64,000 bases of DNA from UBA2970 sp965221075 (lineage in GTDB: Bacteria > Verrucomicrobiota > Verrucomicrobiia > Limisphaerales > AAA164-E04), in assembly GCA_965221075.1 (NCBI GenBank), contig OZ244865.1, forward strand, positions 1,860,001 through 1,924,000. Reading direction: 5' to 3'. The position numbers and the translations under genes were made by a program. Below are positions 27,158 to 35,144 of the stretch, piece after piece (within the stretch, counting starts at the first letter, position 1; each line of letters begins with the position of its first letter). Under the pieces are notes generated by a model. The model saw nothing but the letters and a program-made list of their open reading frames with translations, made no database searches and was not told where the DNA came from.

Positions 27158-28380
27158 ACCCCCTCGACGATCTCTACACCCGACTGACCCTTCCTGCGCA
27201 GGACAAGCTGGTGCTGCTGGTCCTGGACGGCCTGGGGGATATCGCCACCGCGCGCCACGGCTACATGACGCCTCTGGAGGCGGCCTCCACCCCCCATCTG
27301 GACGGCCTGGTCCAGGACTCGGTCCAGGGGAGGATGCATCCGGTCGCTCCCGGGATAACCCCCGGCAGCGGCCCCGGGCACCTGGGCCTGTTCGGATACG
27401 ATCCCCTGGAGCACCAGGTCGGCCGGGGGGTGATCGAGGCACTGGGCCTGGGCCTGGAGCTGAAGGAGGGCGATGTGGCGGCCCGCGCCAACTTCTGCAC
27501 CCTCGATCCCGTGGGAGTGGTCACAGACCGCCGGGCCGGACGCATCGGAACCGGGGAGTGCGAGAGGCTCTGCGGTCTTCTCGCCTCCCGGCTGCCCTCG
27601 ATCGAGGATGCGGAGATCCTGATCCGGCCCGGCAGGGGGCACCGCTTCGTGGTGGTGCTCAGGGGGGAGGGGATGGAGGGGCCCCTCTCCGACGCCGATC
27701 CTCATCGGGAGGGCCGCCCCGTTCCGCCTCCCGGGCAGGAAGGGAGCGGCTCGGAAAAGACCCGGAAGACGGCCCGGATCCTGACCCGGCTCCAGGAGGA
27801 GGCCCGCTCCCTGCTCCGGGACGAGGGACCGGCCAACGGAATCCTACTGCGGGGGATCGCCCACAAGCCCCTCATTCCCTCGTTCCAGGAACGCTACTCC
27901 CTGCGTCCCGCCTGCCTGGCCGTCTATCCCATGTACAAGGGGCTGGCCCAGCTGGTGGGCATGGACAAGATCGAGTGCGGCCAGACCATCGAGGAGCAGT
28001 TCCGCCGCTACCTGGAGATCCGGGACGACTACGACTTCTTCTTCATCCACTACAAGCACACCGACATGCACGGGGAGGACGGAGACTTCCAGGCGAAGAC
28101 CGAGGCCATCGAGGCCCTGGACCAGGCCTTGCCGATCCTGCTTGAGCGGCGGCCCGGGGTGCTGGCGGTCACCGGAGACCACTCCACCCCCTGCGACCTC
28201 GAGGGGCATTCCTGGCACCCCCAGCCGGTCCTCCTTCATTCCCCCTGGTCGGGCTCCGACAAGCTGGACCACTTCACCGAGACCTCGGCCAACCTGGGAT
28301 CCCTGGGCTGCTTCGAGGCGAAGTACCTGATGCGCCTCATGCAGGCCAACGCCCGGATGTTCGACAAGTACGGGGCCTGA
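27154..28380 (+). CDS. apgM: 2,3-bisphosphoglycerate-independent phosphoglycerate mutase, archaeal type
   Basis: ApgM interconverts 3- and 2-phosphoglycerate using two metal ions and a phosphoserine intermediate. The 408-residue protein shows LVVLDGLGD-type metal binding (LLVLDGLGDI), the nucleophilic serine region TPGSGPGHLGLFGYDP, LSDADPHREGRPV, HYKHTDMHGEDGD and TGDHSTPCDLEGH. It overlaps the deacetylase gene by ATGA, and a GTG of the nucleotidyltransferase frame follows its stop by two bases. The 3' part is duplicated at 37621-38216; this copy is the only complete one. Confidence 0.95.
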   Translation: MNPLDDLYTRLTLPAQDKLVLLVLDGLGDIATARHGYMTPLEAASTPHLDGLVQDSVQGRMHPVAPGITPGSGPGHLGLFGYDPLEHQVGRGVIEALGLGLELKEGDVAARANFCTLDPVGVVTDRRAGRIGTGECERLCGLLASRLPSIEDAEILIRPGRGHRFVVVLRGEGMEGPLSDADPHREGRPVPPPGQEGSGSEKTRKTARILTRLQEEARSLLRDEGPANGILLRGIAHKPLIPSFQERYSLRPACLAVYPMYKGLAQLVGMDKIECGQTIEEQFRRYLEIRDDYDFFFIHYKHTDMHGEDGDFQAKTEAIEALDQALPILLERRPGVLAVTGDHSTPCDLEGHSWHPQPVLLHSPWSGSDKLDHFTETSANLGSLGCFEAKYLMRLMQANARMFDKYGA

Positions 28381-28382
28381 GG

Positions 28383-28814
28383 GTGAAGGCGGTGGTGCTG
28401 GCGGCCGGCAGGGGCACCCGCATGGTAGAGCTCACTGACGAGCTGCCCAAGCCGATGCTCCAGGTCCGGGGGATGCCCATCCTCGAGCACATCCTCAGGG
28501 GGATCCTGGGGGCCGGGGCCGATGCCGCCCACCTGATCACCGGCTGGAAGGAGGAAGCCATCCGGGGCCACTTCGGAATCGGTTCGGCCTGGGGCGCCTC
28601 CGTCAGCTACTCCACCCAGGAGGTGCCCGACGGGACCGGCCAGTCCCTCTACCTCAACGCTGGCGTCTACCTCTTCGGTCCCTCGCTCTTCGACTACACC
28701 CGAAGGCTGCGGAATGTTCCCCCGGGGCGAGTACGAGCTGACCGACGCCATCGGCGCGATAGTCAGCGAAGGCAGGAAGGTCGTAGGAGTGGAGATCGAG
28801 GGTCCCTGGAACGA
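28383..28814 (+). pseudogene. Sugar-phosphate nucleotidyltransferase remnant (copy I)
   Basis: It starts with the same GTG and KAVVLAAGRGTRM as the intact gene at 38219, two bases after apgM. Compared with that gene it lacks 273 bases (91 codons, in frame; equivalent to 38476-38748), joining PDGTG directly to LYLNAGVYLFGP. It then carries a one-base insertion in the stretch aatgttccccc, which throws the last part out of frame. At 28815 it is cut off by a second deletion and fused to the oxidoreductase remnant. The frame stays open across the fusion for 497 codons, but half of that is scrambled; an active product is very unlikely. Confidence 0.9.
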
Positions 28815-29760
28815 TTCGTGGAGAAGCCGACCAGCCACACCATCGCCGAGAGCCAGGCGATGCTGCGTGCCGCCGAGGGCAGCGGACGCACGGTCCAGGT
28901 GGGCCTCCACCGGCGCATCGGCCCCCACCACCGTTCCGGCATGGATTTCATCCGCTCCGGGAAGGTAGGGCGGATCGGGATGGTGCGCCTTTTTGTGGTG
29001 GCCGGCGGAGATCGGGAGGAGCCTGTCCCCAATTCCGAGCCTCCGTCTAGAATGAACTGGGATCTCTGGTGCGGCCCCGCTCCCTACCGACCCTACAACC
29101 GCAAGCTCACCCCTGGCGGATGGCGAAACTTCATGGACTACTCCAACGGAACCCTGGGGGACTGGGGAGTGCACTGGCTGGACCAGGTGCTCTGGTGTAC
29201 CGAGGAGAAGCATCCCCGCACCGTCTACTCCACTGGCGGACGCCCGGTGCTGGGAAAGGCGGTGGCCACTCCCGGCGAAGCCACCACCGACGCTCCCGGA
29301 ACCCAGGTGGCGGTCTACCAGTTCGAATCCTTCACCGCCACCTGGGAGCACCGGCGCTATTCGGCCAACGCCTCGGAGCGCCACCGCATTGGGCTCAGCT
29401 TCCACGGCACCAAAGGAGTGTTCCACATGAGCTGGAGAGACGGCTGGACCTTCTATCCCCGCGACCAAAAGGAGCAGCCAATGCACGAGGCCCCCCGCTT
29501 CAGCGACGATACCGACGGCAACAACCTCAGGGAGCTCTGGATAGACTTCCTCGAAGCCATCGACAAAAAAGCGCCTCCCTGTGGCCCATCTGGAAGCTGC
29601 CCACCGGTCCTTCCTCCTGCCCCTGCTGGGGATGATCTCCATGAAGGTCGGGCGAAGCCTTTCCTGGGACGGTTCCCGGGAGCGAATGCTCGACGATCTG
29701 CAGGCGTCAGCGCTGATGCGGCGCGAATACCGTCCTCCCTGGGAATATCCTCAGATCTGA
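28815..29760 (+). pseudogene. Gfo/Idh/MocA oxidoreductase remnant, C-terminal part (copy I)
   Basis: This is nearly identical to 40623-41567 of the intact oxidoreductase gene, beginning at FVEKPTSHTIAESQ. The NAD-binding Rossmann half is missing: a 1,700-base deletion relative to copy II removed the end of the nucleotidyltransferase, the whole PQQ gene and the oxidoreductase N-terminus, with only a single T shared at the joint. An extra A in an A6 run (gacaaaaaagcg against gacgaaaagcg) shifts the last 60 or so codons. The stop and the 21 bases to the PEGA gene are conserved as in the other copies. Confidence 0.92.
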
Positions 29761-29781
29761 GCGGAACAACAAAGCACTGTG

Positions 29782-29883
29782 ATGAAGGTGTCAATATTCG
29801 GTTCGCTACCACCTCTTGTCCTCCTGATGTGCCTGTCCAGCGGATGCGCATCCTCTGGTGGCAAATTGGCAAGTAGCGGCATC
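29782..29883 (+). pseudogene. PEGA-A lipoprotein gene, 5' fragment (signal peptide)
   Basis: The ATG begins MKVSIFGSLPPLVLLMCLS, a signal peptide with lipobox LSSGC, the same as in the intact PEGA-A genes at 41589 and 43735. Like them it starts 21 bases after the oxidoreductase stop. After GGC ATC the homology stops abruptly and IS DNA begins. It resumes with ATC TTC ATT at 33807. The truncated frame stops at 29898. Confidence 0.9.
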
Positions 29884-29889
29884 CGTCTC

Positions 29890-29911
29890 TGCCAATGATG
29901 GTGAGACACCT
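29890..29911 (+). repeat. Left terminal inverted repeat of the IS3-family element
   Basis: The sequence starts TGCCAATGATGGTGAGACAC. It matches the reverse complement of 33777-33798 (which starts TGTCAATGACATTGAGACAC) at 17 of 22 positions. The TG tip is typical of IS3-family elements. Confidence 0.75.
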
Positions 29912-29950
29912 GCCCACCCTGTATTCTGTGAGCGATGAGCGAGACCGGCT

Positions 29951-30463
29951 ATGAGCGAGGAAGATGACATGAGCACGAGGAGGGAGGATGCTGCCTTGCC
30001 GACCCTGGGGGGATCGTCGCTTCGCTCCTCACCCCCCAGGGTCGGGACCGGCAATGGGAGCCCGGCTCCGGATCCCGAGGTGGTGCCCAAGCCTGTCCGG
30101 CGCCGCTTCAGCGCAGCCTACCGGCTGCGTATCCTCGAAGAGGCCGACAAATGCGTTCAGCCAGGAGAGGTCGGGAAGCTGCTTCGTCGCGAGGGGCTGC
30201 ACTCCTCGCATCTGGCGACCTGGCGCAAGGCCCGCAAGCAAGCCTCTCTGCTGGCCCTGGCGTCGAAGAAGCCCGGAGTCAAGGCGGCCAGATCCAATCC
30301 GTATCGTGCCCAGCTCCTCGATCTCGAGGGGGAGAACGCTCGTCTCAAGAAGCAGCCGGAAGCGGCGAATGCGAAGCTGGATGTCGCCCAGGTGATCATG
30401 GACGCGCAGGGAAAAGTCTCCAGGCTGTTGGGATTGGGCCCCAGCAACGGGAAGAGCGCATGA
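29951..30463 (+). CDS. IS3-family transposase OrfA (DNA-binding subunit)
   Basis: The 170-residue protein has a low-complexity N-terminus followed by an HTH domain (RRRFSAAYRLRILEEADKC and LLRREGLHSSHLATWRKARK) and a leucine-zipper-like stretch (LLDLEGENARLKKQ). This is the standard plan of IS3-family OrfA proteins, which bind the element ends. Its stop overlaps the orfB start as ATGA. An A4 run near 30412-30415 could alternatively support frameshifting to an OrfAB fusion, since orfB lies in the -1 frame, but no clear heptamer is in register. Confidence 0.9.
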   Translation: MSEEDDMSTRREDAALPTLGGSSLRSSPPRVGTGNGSPAPDPEVVPKPVRRRFSAAYRLRILEEADKCVQPGEVGKLLRREGLHSSHLATWRKARKQASLLALASKKPGVKAARSNPYRAQLLDLEGENARLKKQPEAANAKLDVAQVIMDAQGKVSRLLGLGPSNGKSA

Positions 30464-31476
30464 AGGAAACCGCCTCGCTCGCAGCCAGGATCGGCGTTGC
30501 GCCGGCCTGCCGGGCCATGGGGGTCTCCAAGGCAACCTTCTACCGTAGCCGCAAGCCCTCGAACGGGCCCCAGCAGCCGATCAGAAAGCATGCCCGTGCC
30601 CTGGATCACGACGAGCGCCGGAAGGTCCTCGAGACGCTCGCCTCCGAGCGCTTCGTCGATCGTTCCCCCGGCGAGATCGTCGCCACCCTGCTCGATGAAG
30701 GCGTCTATCAGTGCTCGGAGCGCACCATGTACCGCATTCTGGCCTCGGAGCGGATGGTGAGCGAGCGGCGCAACCAGCTCTCCCATCCGCAGTACGCCAG
30801 GCCCGAACTGATCGCCACGGCTCCCAACCAGGTGTGGTCGTGGGACATAACCCGCTTGCAAGGGCCCAGCAAGTGGGGACGTTTCTACCTCTACGTGATC
30901 AACGACATCTTCAGCCGCAGGGTGGTGGGATGGATGGTTGCCGGGAAGGAGACCGCCTCGCTGGCTTCCAGGCTCATCGAGGAGTCCTGCCTGGGCGAAG
31001 GCATCCAGCCCGAGATGCTCACCCTGCATTCCGACCGCGGCGCCCCCATGACCAGCAAGTGCACCGCCCAGCTGCTGGCCGACCTCGGCGTCACCCGTTC
31101 GCTGAGCCGGCCCCACGTGAGCGACGACAATCCCTTCTCCGAAGCCCAGTTCAAGACGCTGAAGTACCACTCCAGCTTTCCCCAGCACTTCACCGACCTG
31201 AACGCTGCCAGGACGTTCTGCCGGTCCTTCTTCACCTGGTACAACGGAGAACACCGGCACTCGGGCATCGCGATGCTCACCCCGGACACCATCCACTACG
31301 GGAAGGCGCCTGCCTGCCTGGAAGGACGAAGACGCACCTTGAAAGGCGCTTGGCGAGCCCATCCGGAGCGCTTCGTCCACGGTATCCCCAGGCCCAAGGA
31401 GCTGCCCGAGGCGGTCTGGATCAACCCTCCCGCAGCGGAAAGCAGGGCTCCGCACCAGCCGGATTGCCCGGCTTGA
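30460..31476 (+). CDS. IS3-family transposase OrfB (DDE catalytic subunit)
   Basis: The 338-residue protein has an N-terminal HTH_21-like region (RYRILASERM-type, seen as TMYRILASERMVSERR) and an rve integrase core with the DDE residues in VWSWDITRLQGP, LHSDRGAPM and SDDNPFSEAQFKTLKY. The end of the core (FTWYNGEHRHSGIAMLTP) is also canonical. It appears intact. The ATG overlaps the OrfA stop by four bases. Confidence 0.94.
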   Translation: MKETASLAARIGVAPACRAMGVSKATFYRSRKPSNGPQQPIRKHARALDHDERRKVLETLASERFVDRSPGEIVATLLDEGVYQCSERTMYRILASERMVSERRNQLSHPQYARPELIATAPNQVWSWDITRLQGPSKWGRFYLYVINDIFSRRVVGWMVAGKETASLASRLIEESCLGEGIQPEMLTLHSDRGAPMTSKCTAQLLADLGVTRSLSRPHVSDDNPFSEAQFKTLKYHSSFPQHFTDLNAARTFCRSFFTWYNGEHRHSGIAMLTPDTIHYGKAPACLEGRRRTLKGAWRAHPERFVHGIPRPKELPEAVWINPPAAESRAPHQPDCPA

Positions 31477-31598
31477 CAGGGTCTTGACGACTCTACCGAC
31501 AATCGTGCGGGCTGACGCTGTCCAGACAGCTGTGACCGGAGCTAGCCATGGCAACTCGGCTCCGGAAGCACAAGCAGGCTGCGCCATGTGTTTGGCGT

Positions 31599-31606
31599 CA
31601 TTTCCC
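31599..31606 (+). repeat. Left 8-bp target duplication of the IS66-family element
   Basis: CATTTCCC directly precedes the left tip of the element and is repeated immediately after the right tip at 33623-33630. An 8-bp duplication is the usual size for IS66-family insertion. Confidence 0.9.
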
Positions 31607-33622
31607 GTAACTACTCAGCTACTAAATCACACTGGCGCAGAAGATGTTCTTTCCAGCACGAACTGACATCTTCGGGACTACCTGCTGCACTTGTCTGGTC
31701 TGGCGCAAGACTGAGAGCCATGTCAGAAGTGGATATCGATTGGCCTCGGTACGAGCCGCTCATGATTGCAGGAATCCAAGAGCGGAAGTGGGACGAACGG
31801 CGCTTGCTCGGTTCGACTGGCCTGGAAATGGTCGAGCGTGACTAGCTCCACTCGCTGTTCGCATTCAATTTGGCATCATTCCAAGACTGACGGAAAAGCT
31901 GCAAATATCGTTTGCAAAGCCTGATCAGTAGTACTAGGGTAGCGTCAAGAATGGCAGGAAATGCCACAGTCAAGGATCGGAGGAAAAGCAAGCCAAGGAT
32001 TGCTGGGAGCCGGCATGTTCATGCCGGATCACGTTCTTCGTCCGACACATCCTTGCGAGCAGATCCATGGCGTGAGCTGGAGGAGCTGAAGCAGGAGAAT
32101 GCATCGCTTCGCATCAGGAACGAAGAGCTGACGCAGGAAAACACGGATCTGAGAAAGGTCGTTGACACCCTGACGGAAAGCGTCAATTGCCTGAAGAAGG
32201 CCTTGTCGGACTTTACGTGCAGAAGCGAGGAACTGGCGCAGGATTCGGAGAATCAGAAGCTGCTGCTGCAAGAGGAATTGAACGAAGCTCGGCGGCGCTT
32301 GAACCAGAACAGTTCGAACAGCAGCATGCCACCGTCGTCGGATGGCTATCGGAAGCCAGCCAGGAAAGGAACCCGAAGCTTGCGCGGGAATAGCGGCAGG
32401 AATCCCGGCGGTCAGAATGGACACACAGGCAGGACGCTCAGACAAGTCGAGCATCCCGATTCTGTCGTGGACCATGATCCCGAATTCTGCTCTCGATGTG
32501 GAGCCCATCTGTCGGAGGAGCACAGGATCTGCCATTCAAGCAGGCAGGTCTTCGATTTGCAGGACGGCAGGCTGACAGTCACAGAGCACAGGGCCTACAG
32601 TTCCGAATGCCCGCACTGCCATGAAGAGACTGCAGCAGAGTTTCCCGAGGATGTGACCGCTCCGGTCCAGTACGGACCGACCCTCTGCGGACATATCGTT
32701 GCGCTTCATGTAGTGATCCAGATCCCCATCAACAAGATCATCGCGGTAATGAACTACTTCTTCAATGTCAAGCTGTCGCAGGGGACTGTGGTGAGGGTTT
32801 GCAGGAAGAAGGCAGTACTGCTGAAGAAAGTCGTCGATGTTCTCGAAAGGAAGATCTGCAAGGAGAGCAGGATCAAGCATCTCGACGAGACGGGATGTCC
32901 AGTTTCAGGAAAGCTGCACTGGCTCCATGTAGCCTCGACTGGAAAGCTGACATGCTTCCGGGTCAGAAGGACGCGTGGGGAAGTGTTCGACAACCTGCGT
33001 GGAATAGTGGTTCACGATCATTTCTCCTCCTACTTCAAGATCGAGGAGATCGAGCATGTAGTATGCAATGCCCATCACCTTCGGGAGCTCTATTCCATCA
33101 TTGAGAACAATCCCGAGGAAGTCTGGGCGGATCAGCTAGTAAAGCTTCTGCTGGAGGCGCTGGATCGAGCCAGATTGAGAAATGAAGGGAATGGAGCCAT
33201 TTCCAAAGCGGAAATTCTGGATTTTCAAGACAGGTATTGCTCGATCCTGGGCGATGGGATTCGATATCATGAATCCTTGCCTGAACTGAAGAGCAAGCGA
33301 CAAGGCCGGAAGAAGCGGCGTGTTGGGCACAACCTGGCATTGCGCCTTCTGAACCGCATGGATGCGACCTTGCGTTTTCTGAAAGATCCAGACGTGCCAT
33401 TCACAAACAACTTGTCCGAAAGAGACTTGCGCATGATCAAGAGCCGGCTTGGAGTATCGGGATGTTTCCGGACTTTCCAGGGTGCGGTTGACTATGCGAC
33501 CCTTCGCAGTGTGGTTAGCACTGCCAAGAAGCTCGGGTGGGATATGATCGAAACATTGAGTTCAAGCGTTCATGCCCTAATCTCCAAGTTGCAAACTGTT
33601 TGATTTATACCTGAGTAGTTAC
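31607..33622 (+). mobile_element. IS66-family insertion sequence, intact, nested in the IS3 element
   Basis: The 2,016-bp element has a perfect 12-bp inverted repeat at its tips (GTAACTACTCAG at 31607-31618 and CTGAGTAGTTAC at 33611-33622). With small mismatches this extends to about 22 bp (TAAATC on both sides). It is flanked by the 8-bp duplication CATTTCCC. It encodes one transposase. Lower GC than the IS3 element around it shows a separate origin. It lies in the non-coding tail of the IS3 element, after orfB, so both transposases remain intact. A 42-codon frame at 31720-31845 inside its left part is of doubtful meaning. Confidence 0.93.
31951..33603 (+). CDS. IS66-family transposase (TnpC type)
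   Basis: The 550-residue protein begins with a coiled coil of leucine/glutamate heptads (WRELEELKQENASLRIRNEE). The SSNSSMPPSSDG linker and a zinc-finger region with CSRCGAHL and CPHCHEE follow, and then the IS66 catalytic core: D in IKHLDETGCPV, D in VVHDHFSSYFK and E in FTNNLSERDLRMIK. That order is specific to IS66-type TnpC. No tnpA or tnpB accompanies it, as in the single-gene ISBst12-like subgroup. ATG 31951 is chosen over TTG 31912; neither has a clear ribosome site. Confidence 0.93.
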   Translation: MAGNATVKDRRKSKPRIAGSRHVHAGSRSSSDTSLRADPWRELEELKQENASLRIRNEELTQENTDLRKVVDTLTESVNCLKKALSDFTCRSEELAQDSENQKLLLQEELNEARRRLNQNSSNSSMPPSSDGYRKPARKGTRSLRGNSGRNPGGQNGHTGRTLRQVEHPDSVVDHDPEFCSRCGAHLSEEHRICHSSRQVFDLQDGRLTVTEHRAYSSECPHCHEETAAEFPEDVTAPVQYGPTLCGHIVALHVVIQIPINKIIAVMNYFFNVKLSQGTVVRVCRKKAVLLKKVVDVLERKICKESRIKHLDETGCPVSGKLHWLHVASTGKLTCFRVRRTRGEVFDNLRGIVVHDHFSSYFKIEEIEHVVCNAHHLRELYSIIENNPEEVWADQLVKLLLEALDRARLRNEGNGAISKAEILDFQDRYCSILGDGIRYHESLPELKSKRQGRKKRRVGHNLALRLLNRMDATLRFLKDPDVPFTNNLSERDLRMIKSRLGVSGCFRTFQGAVDYATLRSVVSTAKKLGWDMIETLSSSVHALISKLQTV

Positions 33623-33630
33623 CATTTCCC
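33623..33630 (+). repeat. Right 8-bp target duplication of the IS66-family element
   Basis: CATTTCCC follows the right tip and is identical to the sequence before the left tip at 31599-31606. Confidence 0.9.
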
Positions 33631-33651
33631 TGCCCTAAGTGGTCCCGGGGG

Positions 33652-33674
33652 TGCAGGGGGCAGCGCCCCCTGCA
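33652..33674. repeat. Perfect GC hairpin in the IS3 element's tail
   Basis: TGCAGGGGGC and GCCCCCTGCA pair perfectly across a 3-base AGC loop. A second imperfect stem, GGAGG to CCTCC, follows at about 33677-33693. No T-run follows, so it may be a transcription terminator of the IS or a REP-like structural element. Confidence 0.5.
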
Positions 33675-33776
33675 GTGGAGGGCCGGGGGCCTCCGCTCCT
33701 GGCTGGGAACTGCGGCGTCAGCCAGCACAGTGACAACCCTGTCGGTGCGTGGAAATGCTCAATCAAGTGACCGATG

Positions 33777-33798
33777 AAGTGTCTCAATGTCATTGACA
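33777..33798 (-). repeat. Right terminal inverted repeat of the IS3-family element
   Basis: Read on the minus strand it starts TGTCAATGACATTGAGACAC, pairing with the left end at 29890. Homology to the split PEGA-A gene resumes at 33805. Confidence 0.75.
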
Positions 33799-33806
33799 GG
33801 TTCCGC

Positions 33807-34145
33807 ATCTTCATTCAATCACACCCCCCGGGTGCGCCAGTGACCATCGATGGAGTCCCTTCCGGCACTACGCCTGCAAGAATCAAAATAGATTCGTTGA
33901 AACACTCCAAGCAAGTCGTTCTTGAAATGGAAGAACAACACGATGCCCAGCTGGAGCTTATTCCAACCTCTCAGCGCCTAGAAGCAAAAGCGATCAATGG
34001 CAATACCACCGGAATCTTAAAAGATATTAGAAGATCTTTTGTTTTCAACATGCGAAAAAAAGTATTATCATTACTGCACTCTTGGTTCCTGCCGAAAATA
34101 ATGCGCCCAGCGGTCTATTTGGGGCAACAGCCGGCTGGAAATTGA
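33807..34145 (+). pseudogene. PEGA-A lipoprotein gene, 3' fragment
   Basis: From ATC TTC ATT onward this matches the intact PEGA-A genes, with the PEGA motif HPPGAPVTIDGVPSGTTPARI and QLELIPTSQRLE. The frame can be opened upstream only by reading into the right end of the IS (ATG 33774), giving a protein without a signal peptide or lipobox. Near the end a frameshift replaces the usual FTAHLAPVG ending with unrelated residues (LLHSWFLPK), so decay has continued after the insertion. Confidence 0.88.
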
Positions 34146-34233
34146 GCTGGAGTGAAAGGAGCCGTTCAAGCCGCCATGCACAAAATGAGATGCATTGTGT
34201 CCAGCGAATGAGCCGCACTGCCCTTTCGAAAAT

Positions 34234-35067
34234 ATGATATTCTCTGCCACAAGACTTTCTGGCCTTGCGCCAGCACTAGGGTGCCTGATGCTGGGATGCA
34301 ATCCCTCAGGTAATGAGAACCATGTTCCTTCAGCCATGGAATTAGCTGCCTTTCCGATCATCATTAAAACGACTCCAGCAGGAGCATTGGTATCCCTAGA
34401 TGGAGCACACTTGGGAAACACCCCATTGAGCCTCAGCCTGGAATCGATGGGTCTCGACTCGAAGACTATGACAGGGAAATCGAGCATTCTCCTTGAATTA
34501 GACGGATTTCATCCCCAGCCAGCTCGGATTATCCTCAAACCTTCGAATATAGAAGTTAAATCGCACGGTTACGCTGGGTACGGAACTTCCGGTGATCCTA
34601 CCGAAAGTGTCATAGTGTCTTTCAATTTGATCTCTCTCAGCGATAATCCTCCAGGAGAAGGCTGGTCATACCCTTACGCCAATAAAAAAAATGCTTTTCT
34701 AAGTACAGAAAAATATGAATCATGCGAAATAGTCGTCGACTCGGATCCTCCGGGAGCTTCAGTGCTTCTTAATGGAACTGACATGGGAGAGACACCCTGC
34801 AGTTTCACAATGAATCATCATGCCTTCAAGTTCTCCTCGCAAATCCTATTGAATCTTGATGGGTACCACTCCGAGCCGGCTCAGTTTATTCTGCAACATA
34901 CAAATTTAATCGCCAAATCATTCAGCATCACACGATGGACAACTTCACGACTTGTTAGTGGGCAGGGAACCTGGTCGTATGAATATCTGTTTGAATTGGT
35001 TCCTCTCAGCGACAATCATGAAAAACTTATTCCCTTGAATATTGAATCCAGGCCGGAATACCAATGA
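34234..35067 (+). CDS. PEGA-B lipoprotein with two PEGA domains (first copy)
   Basis: The 277-residue protein begins MIFSATRLSGLAPALG and has lipobox LMLGC, so it is probably an envelope lipoprotein. Two PEGA domains are visible: IIIKTTPAGALVSLDGAHLG with GNTPLS at about 35-100, and VVDSDPPGASVLLNGTDMGE with ETPCS at about 165-240. Each ends in the LELDGFHPQPARIIL or LNLDGYHSEPAQFIL type strand. PEGA domains are small beta-sandwich modules of bacterial surface proteins with no known catalytic role. The gene is AT-rich against the chromosome. It follows the broken PEGA-A gene by a spacer conserved in the other copies, and the ISAzo13-family transposase lies downstream. Confidence 0.85.
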   Translation: MIFSATRLSGLAPALGCLMLGCNPSGNENHVPSAMELAAFPIIIKTTPAGALVSLDGAHLGNTPLSLSLESMGLDSKTMTGKSSILLELDGFHPQPARIILKPSNIEVKSHGYAGYGTSGDPTESVIVSFNLISLSDNPPGEGWSYPYANKKNAFLSTEKYESCEIVVDSDPPGASVLLNGTDMGETPCSFTMNHHAFKFSSQILLNLDGYHSEPAQFILQHTNLIAKSFSITRWTTSRLVSGQGTWSYEYLFELVPLSDNHEKLIPLNIESRPEYQ

Positions 35068-35144
35068 CTGGTTCAGTATGCTTTTAAAGGACTCGGCGAA
35101 ATATTTAGTTTCCAGCTTGGGTATTGTGTGCTACACTTCCTGAT

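Larger units (their letters stand above)
29884..33804 (+). mobile_element. IS3-family element with a nested IS66-family element
   Basis: About 3.9 kb of foreign DNA splits the PEGA-A gene between repeated GCATC sequences (29879-29883 and 33805-33809), consistent with a 5-bp target duplication. Near the ends are imperfect 22-base inverted repeats beginning TG and ending CA (29890-29911 and 33777-33798; 17 of 22 positions match, core TGAGACAC). Six bases lie between each repeat and the GCATC, so the exact tips are uncertain. Genes are orfA (29951-30463) and orfB (30460-31476). Without the IS66 insertion the element would be about 1.9 kb, long for IS3, with a non-coding tail of about 300 bases. 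Confidence 0.8.

Noticed and set aside
28383..29876. A 497-codon protein fusing nucleotidyltransferase and oxidoreductase
   Set aside because: The middle and end are frameshifted relative to intact relatives and two deletions are evident, so these are pseudogene remnants that happen to stay open.
31720..31845. A 42-codon frame inside the IS66 element
   Set aside because: No match to the IS66 accessory proteins TnpA or TnpB and no ribosome site.
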